Origin: Bacteroidota bacterium
Lineage (GTDB): Bacteria > Bacteroidota > Bacteroidia > Bacteroidales > Paludibacteraceae
Length of the DNA stretch: 36,563 bases
Assembly (NCBI GenBank): GCA_030706455.1
Contig: JAUZOL010000016.1
Coordinates: forward strand, 1 to 36,563
Reading direction: 5' to 3'
Positions 16,263 through 25,710 of the stretch are shown in pieces (position 1 is the stretch's first letter; every line of letters starts with the position of its first letter). Under the pieces are notes generated by a model. It had not been told where the DNA came from. It saw only the letters and a program-made list of their open reading frames with translations, and did not search any database. Both the position numbers and the translations under genes were made by a program.

Positions 16263-16300
16263 ACTACAATAATTTTTTATTTAAGGAAGTATGGAACTTT

Positions 16301-16340
16301 ATGTTGCTGATATTGTTATAATACAATTGAAAAGCAACAT
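16301..16340. promoter_or_regulatory. Nested dyad in the metallophosphoesterase-araC divergent region
   Basis: ATGTTGCT (16301-16308) pairs perfectly with AGCAACAT (16333-16340), and inside it ATTGT (16312-16316) pairs with ACAAT (16323-16327) around TATAAT. It lies about 40-80 bases before the metallophosphoesterase start. It could be a regulator site or a hairpin in that gene's leader. Confidence 0.35.
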
Positions 16341-16395
16341 GTTCGTTTCATAGTTGTAATAGTATTTTGTCGTTATGTGAGTAATTCGTCTCTCT

Positions 16396-16416
16396 TCCGG
16401 CAAATTCCGTGCCGGA
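16396..16416. promoter_or_regulatory. GC-rich hairpin upstream of the AraC-type regulator
   Basis: TCCGGCA (16396-16402) and TGCCGGA (16410-16416) form a perfect 7-base stem with a 7-base loop in an AT-rich region, about 100 bases before the araC -7 element. It has no T run, so it is not a terminator. It could be an operator. Confidence 0.3.
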
Positions 16417-16511
16417 GAATAATGTGCGACGAATGTAAGAAGAATTTGTCAGTAGAAAAAGTAATTTTCAAATAAGCAAGATCGGACAAGACGGGTCGTT
16501 TGTCGAAGGTG

Positions 16512-16519
16512 TATCTTTG
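16512..16519 (+). promoter_or_regulatory. -7 promoter element of the AraC-type regulator
   Basis: TATCTTTG matches the TAnnTTTG consensus and lies 22 bases before ATG 16542. It shows that an upstream in-frame TTG at 16500 cannot be the start. Confidence 0.6.
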
Positions 16520-16541
16520 CAATGTCAAACAACAAACGATT

Positions 16542-17402
16542 ATGCAAAACAAACTTACCACGCGGGAGGAGTATCTACGACGAATCAATATCGTAACGGA
16601 ATATATCAACAATCATTTGGATGAAAAACTTGATTTGAGTAAACTGGCTGATTTGTCGAATTTATCTCCGTTTCATTTTCACCGTATCACCAAGGCCTTT
16701 TTGAGCGAGCCGATCGGAGCGTACATTACCCGGATGCGGGTAGAAACAGCGGCAAGACTGTTGCGATATACAGATATTCCGGTGCAGGATATTGCTTTCA
16801 AAGTGGGATATGAGATGCCTTCGTCACTGTCTAAAATCTTTAATCAATATTATGGCATATCGCCGATCGAATTCAGAAATGACAAAAACTTTATTATTAT
16901 GAAACCAGCACTTATCAATCCGGAGCTAAACCTGAAAGCTCCGAAAATCCTTGATCTCGAAGATCAAAATGTGATTTATGTCCGGCATACCGGCGACTAT
17001 TCTTCGCTCGATTTTGCCGGAGCCTGGACCAAACTCTGGGGTTGTGTCAAGTCGCAGAAACTCTTTACTGCAGGCATTCAGCACGTGTGCATATACCATG
17101 ACGATCCTAAAGTTACCGAACCTGACAAGTTGCGAACGGATATTTGTCTGGTTATCCATAAACCAGCCGAAGCGGAAGGTGAAATTGGGGTGAAAATCCT
17201 GCAGGGAGGCAAATTTGCCGTCTTTCACTATCAGGGACCATATGCAAATCTAGGTTCGGTGTACGATACGATTTTCGGGCATTGGCTGCCACAAAGCGGT
17301 TTGCAACTACGCGATGTCGCCTGTTATGAAAAATATCTCAATCATCCTGATCCGGAAGTTCCTGAAAAGTCAAAAACGGAAATCTACATACCGGTACAGT
17401 AA
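16542..17402 (+). CDS. AraC family transcriptional regulator with GyrI-like effector domain
   Basis: A 286-residue cytoplasmic regulator. An N-terminal AraC DNA-binding domain of two helix-turn-helices spans about 8-112 (LDLSKLADLSNLSPFHFHRITK, then VQDIAFKVGYEMPSSLSKIFNQYYGISP). A C-terminal GyrI-like/Rob effector domain follows at about 130-286, ending in the typical TEIYIPVQ strand. This order, with DNA binding first and small-molecule binding last, is that of Rob-type activators, which sense amphipathic compounds. ATG 16542 is chosen because the -7 element sits 5' of it and overlaps any longer reading. The likely targets are unknown; its own upstream dyads or the divergent metallophosphoesterase gene are candidates. 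A terminator follows directly. Confidence 0.9.
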   Translation: MQNKLTTREEYLRRINIVTEYINNHLDEKLDLSKLADLSNLSPFHFHRITKAFLSEPIGAYITRMRVETAARLLRYTDIPVQDIAFKVGYEMPSSLSKIFNQYYGISPIEFRNDKNFIIMKPALINPELNLKAPKILDLEDQNVIYVRHTGDYSSLDFAGAWTKLWGCVKSQKLFTAGIQHVCIYHDDPKVTEPDKLRTDICLVIHKPAEAEGEIGVKILQGGKFAVFHYQGPYANLGSVYDTIFGHWLPQSGLQLRDVACYEKYLNHPDPEVPEKSKTEIYIPVQ

Positions 17403-17429
17403 ATAGGTCGTCGGTAGTAAAGTATATAT

Positions 17430-17467
17430 AGAGAGCATGATCCTTTATGGGTTATGCTCTCTTTTTT
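17430..17467 (+). terminator. Rho-independent terminator of the AraC-type regulator
   Basis: AGAGAGCAT (17430-17438) pairs with ATGCTCTCT (17454-17462), followed by a run of T to 17467. Confidence 0.88.
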
Positions 17468-17612
17468 GCTTTTTATACTGAATGTTATAAAATCGTAACA
17501 TTTTGTTTGTGATAGGGTAATATAATAAGTTTCCCTTTGTGTCGGAATTACAGGAGAATGAAGGGAGTTGTGATTGTATTTTAAGATATTAAATATTAAT
17601 TAAATAGAATGT

Positions 17613-20600
17613 ATGAGTAAGATGAGATTGCTGACAAAAAGGATGAAACTGGGCTTGATTCTGATGGCATTTATGCCTGTAATGATGTATGCTCAGAGTG
17701 TGGTGAAAGGGAAAGTGACGGACAATAAGGGGGAACCTTTAATCGGAGCTACGATTGCCGTAAAAGGCACCGGCGAAGGCAGTGTCACTGATGCAAACGG
17801 AGAATTCTCGTTCAAGACGAAGAAGACTCTTACGGCAAAAAATACGATCGTCTTTAGTTATGTGGGATATAAAATCCGCGAGCAGGTTTATGCCAATGGC
17901 ACCATCAACATTAAACTGGACGAAGATTCCAAACAACTTAGCGATGTGGTCGTGACAGCGTTGGGTATTAAGCGCGAAGAAAAGGGGTTGGGATATTCGA
18001 CCCGGACGGTGCAGGGCGATCAGATTACCGGATCGATGCCAAGCAACTGGTCGTCGGCTCTCAGCGGTAAGGTAGCAGGTCTGAATCTCTATTCGGCCGG
18101 TGGCCCGTTATCATCCAGCCGTATCTCTTTGCGGGGTGATGTATCGCTTAATCCGGAAGGAAATAGCGCGTTGGTAGTGGTCGATGGGGTTCCGATGAGT
18201 AGTCCGGTGACGAATCCAGGGGTGGCTTACGGTGCTGGTTCGGCTGCCGAACTGTCGGTCGACTACGGAAACGGCTTCTCGGATATTAATCCGGAAGATA
18301 TTGAGAGTATTCAGGTGCTGAAAGGTGCCAGTGCGGCTGCTTTGTATGGTTCGCGTGCGGCAAACGGTGTTATTATGGTTACCACCAAGTCGGGTAACCG
18401 CGACAAAAAAGGGATAGGTGTCACATTTTCGTCGAATATCAGCATGGAAGATGTAATGCGCTGGCCCGATTATCAGTATGAATTCGGACAGGGAACGCCA
18501 TCGAATATAGGCAAAACCGGAACAATTTATGCCGGACAGCAATACTATTCGTATGGTACTGCACCCGATGGGAATGCAAGTACCAGCGGTACCAGTAGTG
18601 CATTCGGACCCCGTTTTGATGCTAACCAGTCGTACTATCAGTTCGATCCGGTGACTCAAACCCGCGCTACTACCGCCACTCCGTGGGTCGCCTACAAGGA
18701 TAACCGCAAAGGCTTGTTTCAGAATGGCTATACGCTGACCAATTCGGTCGCTATCGATGGTAAGGGTGATAAAGGTTCGATGCGAGCCTCCCTTACATAC
18801 ACAAAAAACGAATGGATATTGCCCAATACCGGTTTTGAACGGTTGGTGGCCAGCTTTTCAGGGCAGCAACAGGTATCGCGTGTGTTGAAAATTAGTGCCA
18901 AGAGCAGCTACACCTACCGTCAGTCGGACAATATCCCGGCGGTGGGATACAATAGCAACTCCATCTCCTATTTTATGATTTTCCAGAATCCGAATGTCAA
19001 TCTCGACTGGTTGCGCCCGATGTGGAGAACCGGTCAGGATAAGGTGAAGCAGTTGCAGCCGTATAGCACTTTTATCGGGAACCCATATGTGACGCTTTAT
19101 GAAAATGTAAATCCTTCTGAGAAGCATAGCAACACGACATCGCTATCGGCCAACCTGCAATTGTCGCGTAAGCTGGAGTTGATGGTGCGTTCGGGTATTC
19201 AGCTTTCGGCAGAGATGTGTGAACAGCATCGGACGGTGAGCGATGTGGTTTATCCCAATGGCTATTTCAAAAAGCAGAATATTCTGAATTATGAGTTGAA
19301 CAGCGACGCGTTACTCTCTTATCACGATAGCTTTACCAATGGAGTCCATATGAATGTGTCGGCCGGAGGAAATATGATGTACCAATACTACGACATGTTG
19401 TCGGCTGCGGTCAACGGACTTATTACGCCGGGTGTGTACATGCTGGCTAACGGGGCTTCCAATCCGTTTGTATCTACCGTGATAAAGAAGAAAGCGATCA
19501 ATAGTGTCTACTACACCGCGAACTTCGATTATAAAAACAAACTGTTTCTTGATATCACCGGACGTAATGACTGGTCGTCGACTTTGCCTAAGAACAGTCG
19601 CTCGTTCTTTTATCCATCGGTGAGCACCAGCGCCTTGATGAATGAACTCTTTACCCTTCCGAAGCAGATTAGCTATCTAAAACTGCGCGCTTCGTGGGCA
19701 CAGGTGGGTAACGATGCCGATCCGTACAAGACTTCGCCCTACTATACAACCAGTGCTTTTGCCGGGTCGGTAACGATGCCGACTACCTTGTTCAATCAGA
19801 ACTTTAAGCCCGAGATTTCGACGAACTTTGAGACTGGTATCGATTTCAGAATGTTCAAAAACCGTGTAGGTCTTGATCTGACATTTTACTATAACCGCAC
19901 TAAAAATCAGATATTGGATGCTCCGATGGATCCCACCACGGGATATTCACGGGCAACCATCAACTCGGGAAATGTGCGTAACCGCGGTATCGAGGTGGAG
20001 CTGAACGCAACGCCGGTTCAGACACGTTCTTTCCAATGGAAATCCACCGTGACCTGGTCGAAGAATCAAAACAAAATTCTGGCTCTTGCTGCCGGATCGG
20101 ATGAGAATCAGCTTATCAGCAGTATCGGTAGTGCCTCTATTATAGGCAAAGTGGGAGGAACCACAGGTGATTTGTGGGGATATAAACTGGTGCGCAATCC
20201 CAATGGTGATGTGATTATCGGATCCAACGGTTTTCCTGTGCGTAGTGCACAGATCGAATATGTAGGTTGTGCTTATCCTTCGTGGAAGGGTGGTTTTTAC
20301 AACGAATTTACATACAAAAACGTGAAGCTTAGCTTCCTGATCGATGGACAGCTGGGCGGTCTGGTTTATTCACACTCGTTCTACAAAATGGTGGAGCAGG
20401 GTAAACTGGCGTATACTCTGAACGGTCGTTTACCGGGCACTTCTTATTATATCGGCGCCGACGATCCGCGTATCAAGAACAATCCGAGCTTGTTTCAGTT
20501 AGGAGGTTACTATATGGTAGCCAAGGGCGTGGTGCAAAATGCCGATGGTTCCTACAGCCCGAATACAACCATGGTTACTGTCGGATCTTTTTATCCCGAA

Positions 20601-20885
20601 TATAACCGTATGGACAATGTGGAAACGAACTCTTTTTCGGCAACGTATGTCAAACTGAGAGAAGCGCGTGTTGAGTTTAATTTGTCGCGGAAACTATTGA
20701 GTGTAACTCCGTTTACCAAAGCTTCGATTGCATTCTACGGAAGGAACCTCTTGTGTGTATCGCACTATCCGATGTTCGACCCGGAAACGGTGGCGCTAAA
20801 CGGTTCTGCTCTTGTGCCGGGAATCGAAACTGGATCGCTGCCAACCACACGTTCGTTCGGTGCAAACATTAATATCAGCTTCTAA
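17613..20885 (+). CDS. SusC/RagA family TonB-linked outer-membrane transporter
   Basis: A 1090-residue SusC-type TonB-dependent transporter. It has a Sec signal peptide (about 1-28, ending MPVMMYAQ), then a carboxypeptidase-regulatory-like domain ([20 protein letters not shown] to about 110). A TonB-box and plug segment follows ([18 protein letters not shown], then [10 protein letters not shown] and [20 protein letters not shown], the SusC plug signature), and the rest is a 22-strand beta-barrel ending in FGANINISF with a terminal Phe for BAM recognition. It imports a ligand captured by its SusD partner using TonB energy. It heads a four-gene cluster with SusD, an unknown secreted protein and a phosphoesterase. 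No sigma/anti-sigma or glycoside hydrolase genes are adjacent, so the ligand is probably not a simple polysaccharide. Confidence 0.96.
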   Translation: MSKMRLLTKRMKLGLILMAFMPVMMYAQSVVKGKVTDNKGEPLIGATIAVKGTGEGSVTDANGEFSFKTKKTLTAKNTIVFSYVGYKIREQVYANGTINIKLDEDSKQLSDVVVTALGIKREEKGLGYSTRTVQGDQITGSMPSNWSSALSGKVAGLNLYSAGGPLSSSRISLRGDVSLNPEGNSALVVVDGVPMSSPVTNPGVAYGAGSAAELSVDYGNGFSDINPEDIESIQVLKGASAAALYGSRAANGVIMVTTKSGNRDKKGIGVTFSSNISMEDVMRWPDYQYEFGQGTPSNIGKTGTIYAGQQYYSYGTAPDGNASTSGTSSAFGPRFDANQSYYQFDPVTQTRATTATPWVAYKDNRKGLFQNGYTLTNSVAIDGKGDKGSMRASLTYTKNEWILPNTGFERLVASFSGQQQVSRVLKISAKSSYTYRQSDNIPAVGYNSNSISYFMIFQNPNVNLDWLRPMWRTGQDKVKQLQPYSTFIGNPYVTLYENVNPSEKHSNTTSLSANLQLSRKLELMVRSGIQLSAEMCEQHRTVSDVVYPNGYFKKQNILNYELNSDALLSYHDSFTNGVHMNVSAGGNMMYQYYDMLSAAVNGLITPGVYMLANGASNPFVSTVIKKKAINSVYYTANFDYKNKLFLDITGRNDWSSTLPKNSRSFFYPSVSTSALMNELFTLPKQISYLKLRASWAQVGNDADPYKTSPYYTTSAFAGSVTMPTTLFNQNFKPEISTNFETGIDFRMFKNRVGLDLTFYYNRTKNQILDAPMDPTTGYSRATINSGNVRNRGIEVELNATPVQTRSFQWKSTVTWSKNQNKILALAAGSDENQLISSIGSASIIGKVGGTTGDLWGYKLVRNPNGDVIIGSNGFPVRSAQIEYVGCAYPSWKGGFYNEFTYKNVKLSFLIDGQLGGLVYSHSFYKMVEQGKLAYTLNGRLPGTSYYIGADDPRIKNNPSLFQLGGYYMVAKGVVQNADGSYSPNTTMVTVGSFYPEYNRMDNVETNSFSATYVKLREARVEFNLSRKLLSVTPFTKASIAFYGRNLLCVSHYPMFDPETVALNGSALVPGIETGSLPTTRSFGANINISF

Positions 20886-20949
20886 GAATGGAGTTAGCTT
20901 CGCTGATTTATCAATTCCATATGTGCTTAAACAAGATAATTATTATAGA

Positions 20950-22404
20950 ATGAAAACAAAAAAGACAATATTGTGCGGTTTATTGGCAACCATTGCTCTG
21001 CTGATAACATCTTGTGGTAATTTCGACTCACTCAATACCGATCCTACCCGCCTCACCAGCTCCAATCCGGGAACTTTTCTGAATCCCGTTTTGTATGGAA
21101 TGGCCACTTACAATTGGAACCGGTACGACGATTATACCTTTCCATTACTCCAAAGTGAGGTTTCTACCTCAAGCACAACCGGTGTAGGTTGGTATTTTAT
21201 CAGCGATGCTGCCGGAGACGGTACCTGGACAAATTATTACCAATGGTTGAATAATATCAAGTCGATGCAAACAGTGGCAGAGACTATGCACGAGAATAAT
21301 TATATCGCTGTTGCAATGACGCTGCGCAGCTGGATTTTTCAATTGCTTGCCGATTCATTCGGCGATGTGCCTATGACAGAGGCTTGCCGGGGTGATGAGC
21401 AGCTCTTCAATCCGAAATTCGACACCCAAAAGACGATTTATCAGAATATGATTAACGATTTGGATTCGGCCAATAATCTTTTCAATACGGCTTCGGGCCT
21501 GAAGTATAATACAGGAGGTGAATTGTTATATTCTACCGATGCAACGCTGACTTCCGGGGTATCGGCCGGCATGCTGAAATGGAAAAAGTTCTGCAATTCA
21601 CTTCGCATGCGGGTGCTGCTTCGTGTTTTGAATGTGGATGGATTGAATGCAAAAGCAAAATTGGTGGAGATGGTGGGCAATCCGACCAAATATCCTGTCT
21701 TCTCGTCCAATAGCGATGCGGCTCTGCTTTCGGTGTCGGGAGTCTCTCCTCAGTTGGCTCCTCTGACCCGTTCGCAGGATTTCACAGCCTATGCCTATCT
21801 CTCCGAATTTTTTGTCAACAACCTGAAAAACTGGAATGACCCGCGTTTGCCTATTTTTGCCACGCAGGCAACCAATAGCGGAGTAAAATCATACATCGGT
21901 TATCCGAGTGGTTATAAGGTGGTGCCGTCTTTCAATGCTTCGCAACCAAATGTGAATTTGGCGATTGCGCCCATGAAGCTCACCTTGATGAATTATGCCG
22001 AAGTGGAGTTGATTAAAGCCGAATTGGCACAGCGTGGAATTATTGCCGAAGATGCCAAAACGCATTACCAAAACGGTGTAAGTGCGGCTATCACGCAATG
22101 GGGTGGAGTCGTGCCTGCAACCTATTTCTCCAACGGTGCAGTTGCTTACGACGGCACGCTCGAACGTATCATGGTGCAAAAATTTTATGCGCTTTTCTTT
22201 TGTGATTGTCAGGCATGGTACGAGATTAATCGGACAGGTTATCCAGTGTTGCCACGTGGCGATGGTGTGGCTGTAGGGAATAATTTGCCTCATCGGTATA
22301 AATATCCGGCAGTTTTACAGCGTACCAATTTGAAAAATTATCAGGCAGCCAAAGCCAATATGGGAGGCGACGACTTTTCGGTGAAGTTGATCTGGCAGAA
22401 ATAA
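20950..22404 (+). CDS. SusD/RagB family nutrient-binding outer-membrane lipoprotein (SusD-like_2 type)
   Basis: A 484-residue surface lipoprotein that caps the SusC channel. The signal peptide has a lipobox, LLITSC with Cys22 as the lipidated residue, followed by GNFDSLNTDPT, the usual SusD N-terminus. The helical TPR-like part includes the QLLADSFGDVPMTEA motif, and NYAEVELIKAE occurs in the later half. The length and the NTDPTRLT/PGTFLNPVLYGM start fit the SusD-like_2 subfamily. ATG 20950 is chosen because the signal peptide begins there; an in-frame ATG at 20812 would lie within susC. It starts 64 bases after susC. Confidence 0.94.
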   Translation: MKTKKTILCGLLATIALLITSCGNFDSLNTDPTRLTSSNPGTFLNPVLYGMATYNWNRYDDYTFPLLQSEVSTSSTTGVGWYFISDAAGDGTWTNYYQWLNNIKSMQTVAETMHENNYIAVAMTLRSWIFQLLADSFGDVPMTEACRGDEQLFNPKFDTQKTIYQNMINDLDSANNLFNTASGLKYNTGGELLYSTDATLTSGVSAGMLKWKKFCNSLRMRVLLRVLNVDGLNAKAKLVEMVGNPTKYPVFSSNSDAALLSVSGVSPQLAPLTRSQDFTAYAYLSEFFVNNLKNWNDPRLPIFATQATNSGVKSYIGYPSGYKVVPSFNASQPNVNLAIAPMKLTLMNYAEVELIKAELAQRGIIAEDAKTHYQNGVSAAITQWGGVVPATYFSNGAVAYDGTLERIMVQKFYALFFCDCQAWYEINRTGYPVLPRGDGVAVGNNLPHRYKYPAVLQRTNLKNYQAAKANMGGDDFSVKLIWQK

Positions 22405-22429
22405 ATTTTAAAACCAATAAATAGTAGCG

Positions 22430-22981
22430 ATGAAAAAAATGATTTACATTAGCCTGTTGCTGATGGGGATGTCTTTGGTTGCACAGGCACAGACCTACAC
22501 GGAGATTGCAGTGGTAAGTCATGCCACAGGTGCCGAAACTATCGGGAGTGCTGCTCCGACCAATACGGAGAGTCGAACGCACTATATCTTTACGATTTAC
22601 GGCAGTATTCCAAATCCGAAGATCACTTTTGAAGAGGAGCATTTTCTCGGTGGCGAGCTAACTGCAAAATGGAATGCCTTCAATCAAAATTATACACATG
22701 TGTATAGTGTTTCTATTGGACCCTCTACGTCGAATACGGAAATTGTGAAACCTGCCGTTTACAATGCGGTAAATAAGGTGAATGCTTATTATAAAAAAGT
22801 TGTTAGAAAAGGATTGGTTTCCAGAGAAGAGGCGGCTCGTAAACTGAGCCATATCTTCGATTGTGCCAATGTGATCTGTTTTGACGACCAATCGGTACCG
22901 TTTGAGCATGCAGTGAACAAAGCATCCTCTCCGGAAGAGATTATTGCGCTGTTTGATTGTGTGGATATAAAAGTGATTTGA
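22430..22981 (+). CDS. Secreted protein of unknown function in the SusC/SusD operon
   Basis: A 183-residue protein not recognised as any family. It has a clean Sec signal peptide (MKKMIYISLLLMGMSLVAQAQ). The mature part begins with beta-rich sequence (TYTEIAVVSHATG, RTHYIFTIYGSIPNP) and ends with a helical portion (VNKVNAYYKKVVRKGLVSREEAARKLSHIFDCANVI), followed by an acidic Cys-containing tail. Three cysteines are in the last 50 residues. It lacks a lipobox, so it is periplasmic or released. It starts 25 bases after susD and ends 11 bases before the phosphoesterase, so it is very probably made from the same transcript and helps handle the same ligand. Function is not assigned. Confidence 0.7.
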   Translation: MKKMIYISLLLMGMSLVAQAQTYTEIAVVSHATGAETIGSAAPTNTESRTHYIFTIYGSIPNPKITFEEEHFLGGELTAKWNAFNQNYTHVYSVSIGPSTSNTEIVKPAVYNAVNKVNAYYKKVVRKGLVSREEAARKLSHIFDCANVICFDDQSVPFEHAVNKASSPEEIIALFDCVDIKVI

Positions 22982-22992
22982 AAATCGGATGA

Positions 22993-24501
22993 ATGACAAA
23001 TAAAACAATAAAAATGAGAAGATTTTTTGAGCATATTGCTTTGTGTTGTTTGATGTTGCTATTGCCTCTGGCTGCTTGTCAGGCACAACCTGTGGGTGGA
23101 GAGGCGCAACAACTGTCGGGTGTAGTGGTGCCCGACAAAGATGGGATGACCGTAAAAGGAATGGTGGCTGATGAGGCAGGAAAGCCGGTTGCCGGTGTAG
23201 TGGTGAATGACGGATTTCATTTCACGACAACCGATGCTACGGGAGTTTATTACCTGCCATCAGATCTGGCTAGGAGTAAATATGTCTCAATTTCGGTACC
23301 GTCGGCATACCGGATTCAGGCAAGCAAAGGTGTGGCCGATGGGTATTATGCCCCGTTGGTTGGCGGGCAGGCAACAAAACGATGCGACTTTGTGTTGCAG
23401 ACACGTCCCGATCGTTTATCGGCATTTGAATATGTCGCCATCTCGGACCCGCAGGTGCGTAACTACACGCAATTAGATCGTTTTCAGAAAGAGACGGTTC
23501 CTGATCTGAAAAAGACGTTTGCTCAGTTGGAAAATCGTGAAGTTTACGTCATGACACTGGGAGATAACGTATGGGATGCTATGGATCTTTTCCCTGCCTA
23601 TAAATCGGCAATCGGTTCGTTGGGCGTTCCGGTCTTTTCTACTATAGGGAATCACGATTTTAATCTGGCATATAATAGTCTTCAGAACTCAAAAGATCCG
23701 TCGAAATCTTTTGCCGAAGAAATTTACGAGGCAACTTTTGGCCCGGTGGCGTACTCTTTTGATCTCGGTAAAGTCCATGTGGTAACGATCAGTGACATTG
23801 ACTATTTTCAGGATAAAAAATACAAGGAGCGAATTCCTCAGGATCAGCTTAAATGGCTGAAAAATGATTTGAGCTACGTTAAACCCGGAACTACGGTGTT
23901 TTTGAATATGCATGCTCCCGTCTTGAACAGAACATTCAATGGATCGGGAAACATTAAAAATCCGGCAGAGCTGTTGGATATACTGAAAGATTATAATGTG
24001 CATATATTTACCGGTCACACCCATTTTTATGAAAATGAAGAGGCCGCTCCGTCAGTTTACGAACACAATATCGGTGCAGCTTGCGGGGCCTGGTGGGCCG
24101 GCGAAGTGAACCGGTGTGGTGCTCCTAACGGCTATCTTGTGGTGGATGTAAATGGTGACAGTGTAAAATGGCATTACAAAGCTACCGGCCACGATTTGTC
24201 GTATCAGTTCCGGGTGTACAAACCGGGAGATTTTCAGATGCAGCCGGAATATCTGGTGGCAAATGTGTGGGATTGGGATCCGACTTGGAAAGTACAATAT
24301 TATGAAAACGGAGTGCTTCGGGGGGCTATGGAGCAGTTTGCAGACGAAGATCAGGCCTTTATTGAAATGAAAAAAGGTAAGCCCGAAGGCTATAAAACGG
24401 CTCATCTGTTCCGCATTAAGCCAGCCAAAGGTGTTAAATATATTAAAATTGAGGTTGTGAATCGATTTGGAGAAGTTTATGATAAGAATATAAAGCTTTA
24501 G
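22993..24501 (+). CDS. Calcineurin-like phosphoesterase with N- and C-terminal Bacteroidota domains
   Basis: A 502-residue exported phosphoesterase. A hydrophobic signal with a lipobox-like LLPLAAC (Cys29) suggests a lipoprotein. Residues about 42-137 are a beta-sandwich of carboxypeptidase-regulatory type (GMVADEAGKPVAGVVVND). The metallophosphoesterase core follows with SDPQ (151-154), GDN (190-192), GNHD (219-222), NMHAP (H307) and GHTH (341-344). The last 120 or so residues form the C-terminal beta domain found with this N-domain (MetallophosN/MetallophosC pairing). It should cleave phosphate esters in the periplasm or at the surface, so the SusC/SusD system may import a phosphorylated compound. 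An in-frame ATG at 23014 is an alternative start. Confidence 0.9.
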   Translation: MTNKTIKMRRFFEHIALCCLMLLLPLAACQAQPVGGEAQQLSGVVVPDKDGMTVKGMVADEAGKPVAGVVVNDGFHFTTTDATGVYYLPSDLARSKYVSISVPSAYRIQASKGVADGYYAPLVGGQATKRCDFVLQTRPDRLSAFEYVAISDPQVRNYTQLDRFQKETVPDLKKTFAQLENREVYVMTLGDNVWDAMDLFPAYKSAIGSLGVPVFSTIGNHDFNLAYNSLQNSKDPSKSFAEEIYEATFGPVAYSFDLGKVHVVTISDIDYFQDKKYKERIPQDQLKWLKNDLSYVKPGTTVFLNMHAPVLNRTFNGSGNIKNPAELLDILKDYNVHIFTGHTHFYENEEAAPSVYEHNIGAACGAWWAGEVNRCGAPNGYLVVDVNGDSVKWHYKATGHDLSYQFRVYKPGDFQMQPEYLVANVWDWDPTWKVQYYENGVLRGAMEQFADEDQAFIEMKKGKPEGYKTAHLFRIKPAKGVKYIKIEVVNRFGEVYDKNIKL

Positions 24502-24520
24502 TATTGAGTGATTTTTGGCA

Positions 24521-24556
24521 AAGCCATCTGTAACATAAAATGCAGATGGCTTTTTT
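24521..24556 (+). terminator. Rho-independent terminator of the SusC/SusD operon
   Basis: AAGCCATCTG (24521-24530) pairs perfectly with CAGATGGCTT (24543-24552) and runs into six T, about 20 bases after the phosphoesterase stop. It marks the end of the four-gene unit. Confidence 0.9.
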
Positions 24557-24658
24557 GTGTTGACAAATGCTCTTCTTTTTGCAGCGTTTATTCGTTTTAT
24601 CCCATCTGTATATTAAATCTATTTGACAAATATTAGATTAAAATAGACAGGGTTCCTT

Positions 24659-24688
24659 TTGTTCCTTCATTTTGTCAGATTACCTTTA
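24659..24688 (+). promoter_or_regulatory. Promoter of the lipoprotein gene
   Basis: TTG (24659-24661), 19 bases, then TACCTTTA (24681-24688). This is one mismatch from TAnnTTTG with ideal spacing. It overlaps an in-frame TTG start, so translation must begin later, at 24725. Confidence 0.55.
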
Positions 24689-24724
24689 TCATATATAATT
24701 ATTCAATTAATAAAGCGATTTGCT

Positions 24725-25531
24725 ATGCGAAACTATCTTTTATTATTTTGTGTTGTATTATTGGGGGCATGCACCCAATATCAGTACATTACTGTCGATA
24801 GTAATGTGTATCGGCCAGATCAACAGTCTTTTATCTGGGAGAACGATACGGTAAGAATACGTTATGTCTTTTCCGGGTATAACTGTCCGTTGACTATTCA
24901 GGTGTATAATAAAATGGCTCAACCTTTGTATGTCGACTGGAAAAAATCGGCTGTTGTTTACGGCGATGGTTCACGTCTTAGCCTTTGGAATGATCAGATG
25001 AGTGTTAGTTCTACCACAGTTGGCGGGACGATGCGTATGGGCAACATTGCAATAAATAGTGCTCAAACGGTCGGTATGATTGATAAAAGAGAACAAATTA
25101 GCTTTATTCCTCCTGATTCATATGTGTCGGTACGACCATTGGCCATAATGAGCAATTTCATCAAACCCTTACCACAGGAATTGAAGAAAAGAGTGCCTTT
25201 TGGCGATGAGGATGGCTCAAAAGTAGATGAATATAATTTTACTCCGGACAATACACCTTTTACTTTCAGGTGTTTTCTGACATTGTCAACCAACGATAGC
25301 TTCAATAATTCGATTTACATTGATCAGCCGTTTTGGGTGTCCAAAATTATGCAGACATCTATGGGGCCATCTTCAGTATTAGCTTCAGACAAAATGTTTT
25401 ATGTCAACAGAACAACAACTTTCGGCCATATAATGGGAGGTGTCGGTACCGCCGCTATTGTGGCGGGAGCTGTTTATCTGGAAGCTGCAACCGAACCCGG
25501 TCCTCCACCTCCACCGCATCACAGAAGATAA
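24725..25531 (+). CDS. Lipoprotein of unknown function
   Basis: A 268-residue lipoprotein not recognised as any named family. The lipobox is LLGAC (MRNYLLLFCVVLLGAC, Cys16) followed by TQYQYITVDSN. The body has beta-rich stretches, including VRIRYVFSGYNCPLTIQVYNK, which resembles the start of an immunoglobulin-like or EndoU-type beta domain but gives no sure assignment. Near the C-terminus a glycine/alanine-rich hydrophobic segment (IMGGVGTAAIVAGAVYLEA) could cross a membrane, and the protein ends in a Pro-rich, His-Arg tail. It has its own promoter and terminator, so it is monocistronic. Confidence 0.72.
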   Translation: MRNYLLLFCVVLLGACTQYQYITVDSNVYRPDQQSFIWENDTVRIRYVFSGYNCPLTIQVYNKMAQPLYVDWKKSAVVYGDGSRLSLWNDQMSVSSTTVGGTMRMGNIAINSAQTVGMIDKREQISFIPPDSYVSVRPLAIMSNFIKPLPQELKKRVPFGDEDGSKVDEYNFTPDNTPFTFRCFLTLSTNDSFNNSIYIDQPFWVSKIMQTSMGPSSVLASDKMFYVNRTTTFGHIMGGVGTAAIVAGAVYLEAATEPGPPPPPHHRR

Positions 25532-25552
25532 AAATTTTGGTTTGGGTGTAAT

Positions 25553-25597
25553 AAAAAAAGAGTCGTCCGTTGCTGTAGTGGCAAGGACGACTCTTTT
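25553..25597. terminator. Strong hairpin terminator after the lipoprotein gene, possibly bidirectional
   Basis: AAAAGAGTCGTCC (25556-25568) pairs with GGACGACTCTTTT (25585-25597), and an inner TTGC/GCAA extends the stem. A-rich and T-rich flanks occur on both strands. It also faces cysK, whose stop is at 25711. Confidence 0.85.
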
Positions 25598-25710
25598 CAC
25601 AATCACTCACTTTTCAACCGTCAGGTATTTCTCAATACATGGCGGTTTTTTTGATTCAGTTAGCTGAATCGATATATTTCAGAATTGGCAAAACAGGACT
25701 TGGTTTCGTA

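Noticed and set aside
16500-16541. Longer AraC-type regulator starting at TTG
   Set aside because: The TATCTTTG -7 element is inside this extension, so it would not be in the transcript.
25653-25670. Perfect hairpin GATTCAG-TTAG-CTGAATC downstream of cysK
   Set aside because: Without a T run on the cysK-sense side it cannot be called a terminator, and no other role is supported.
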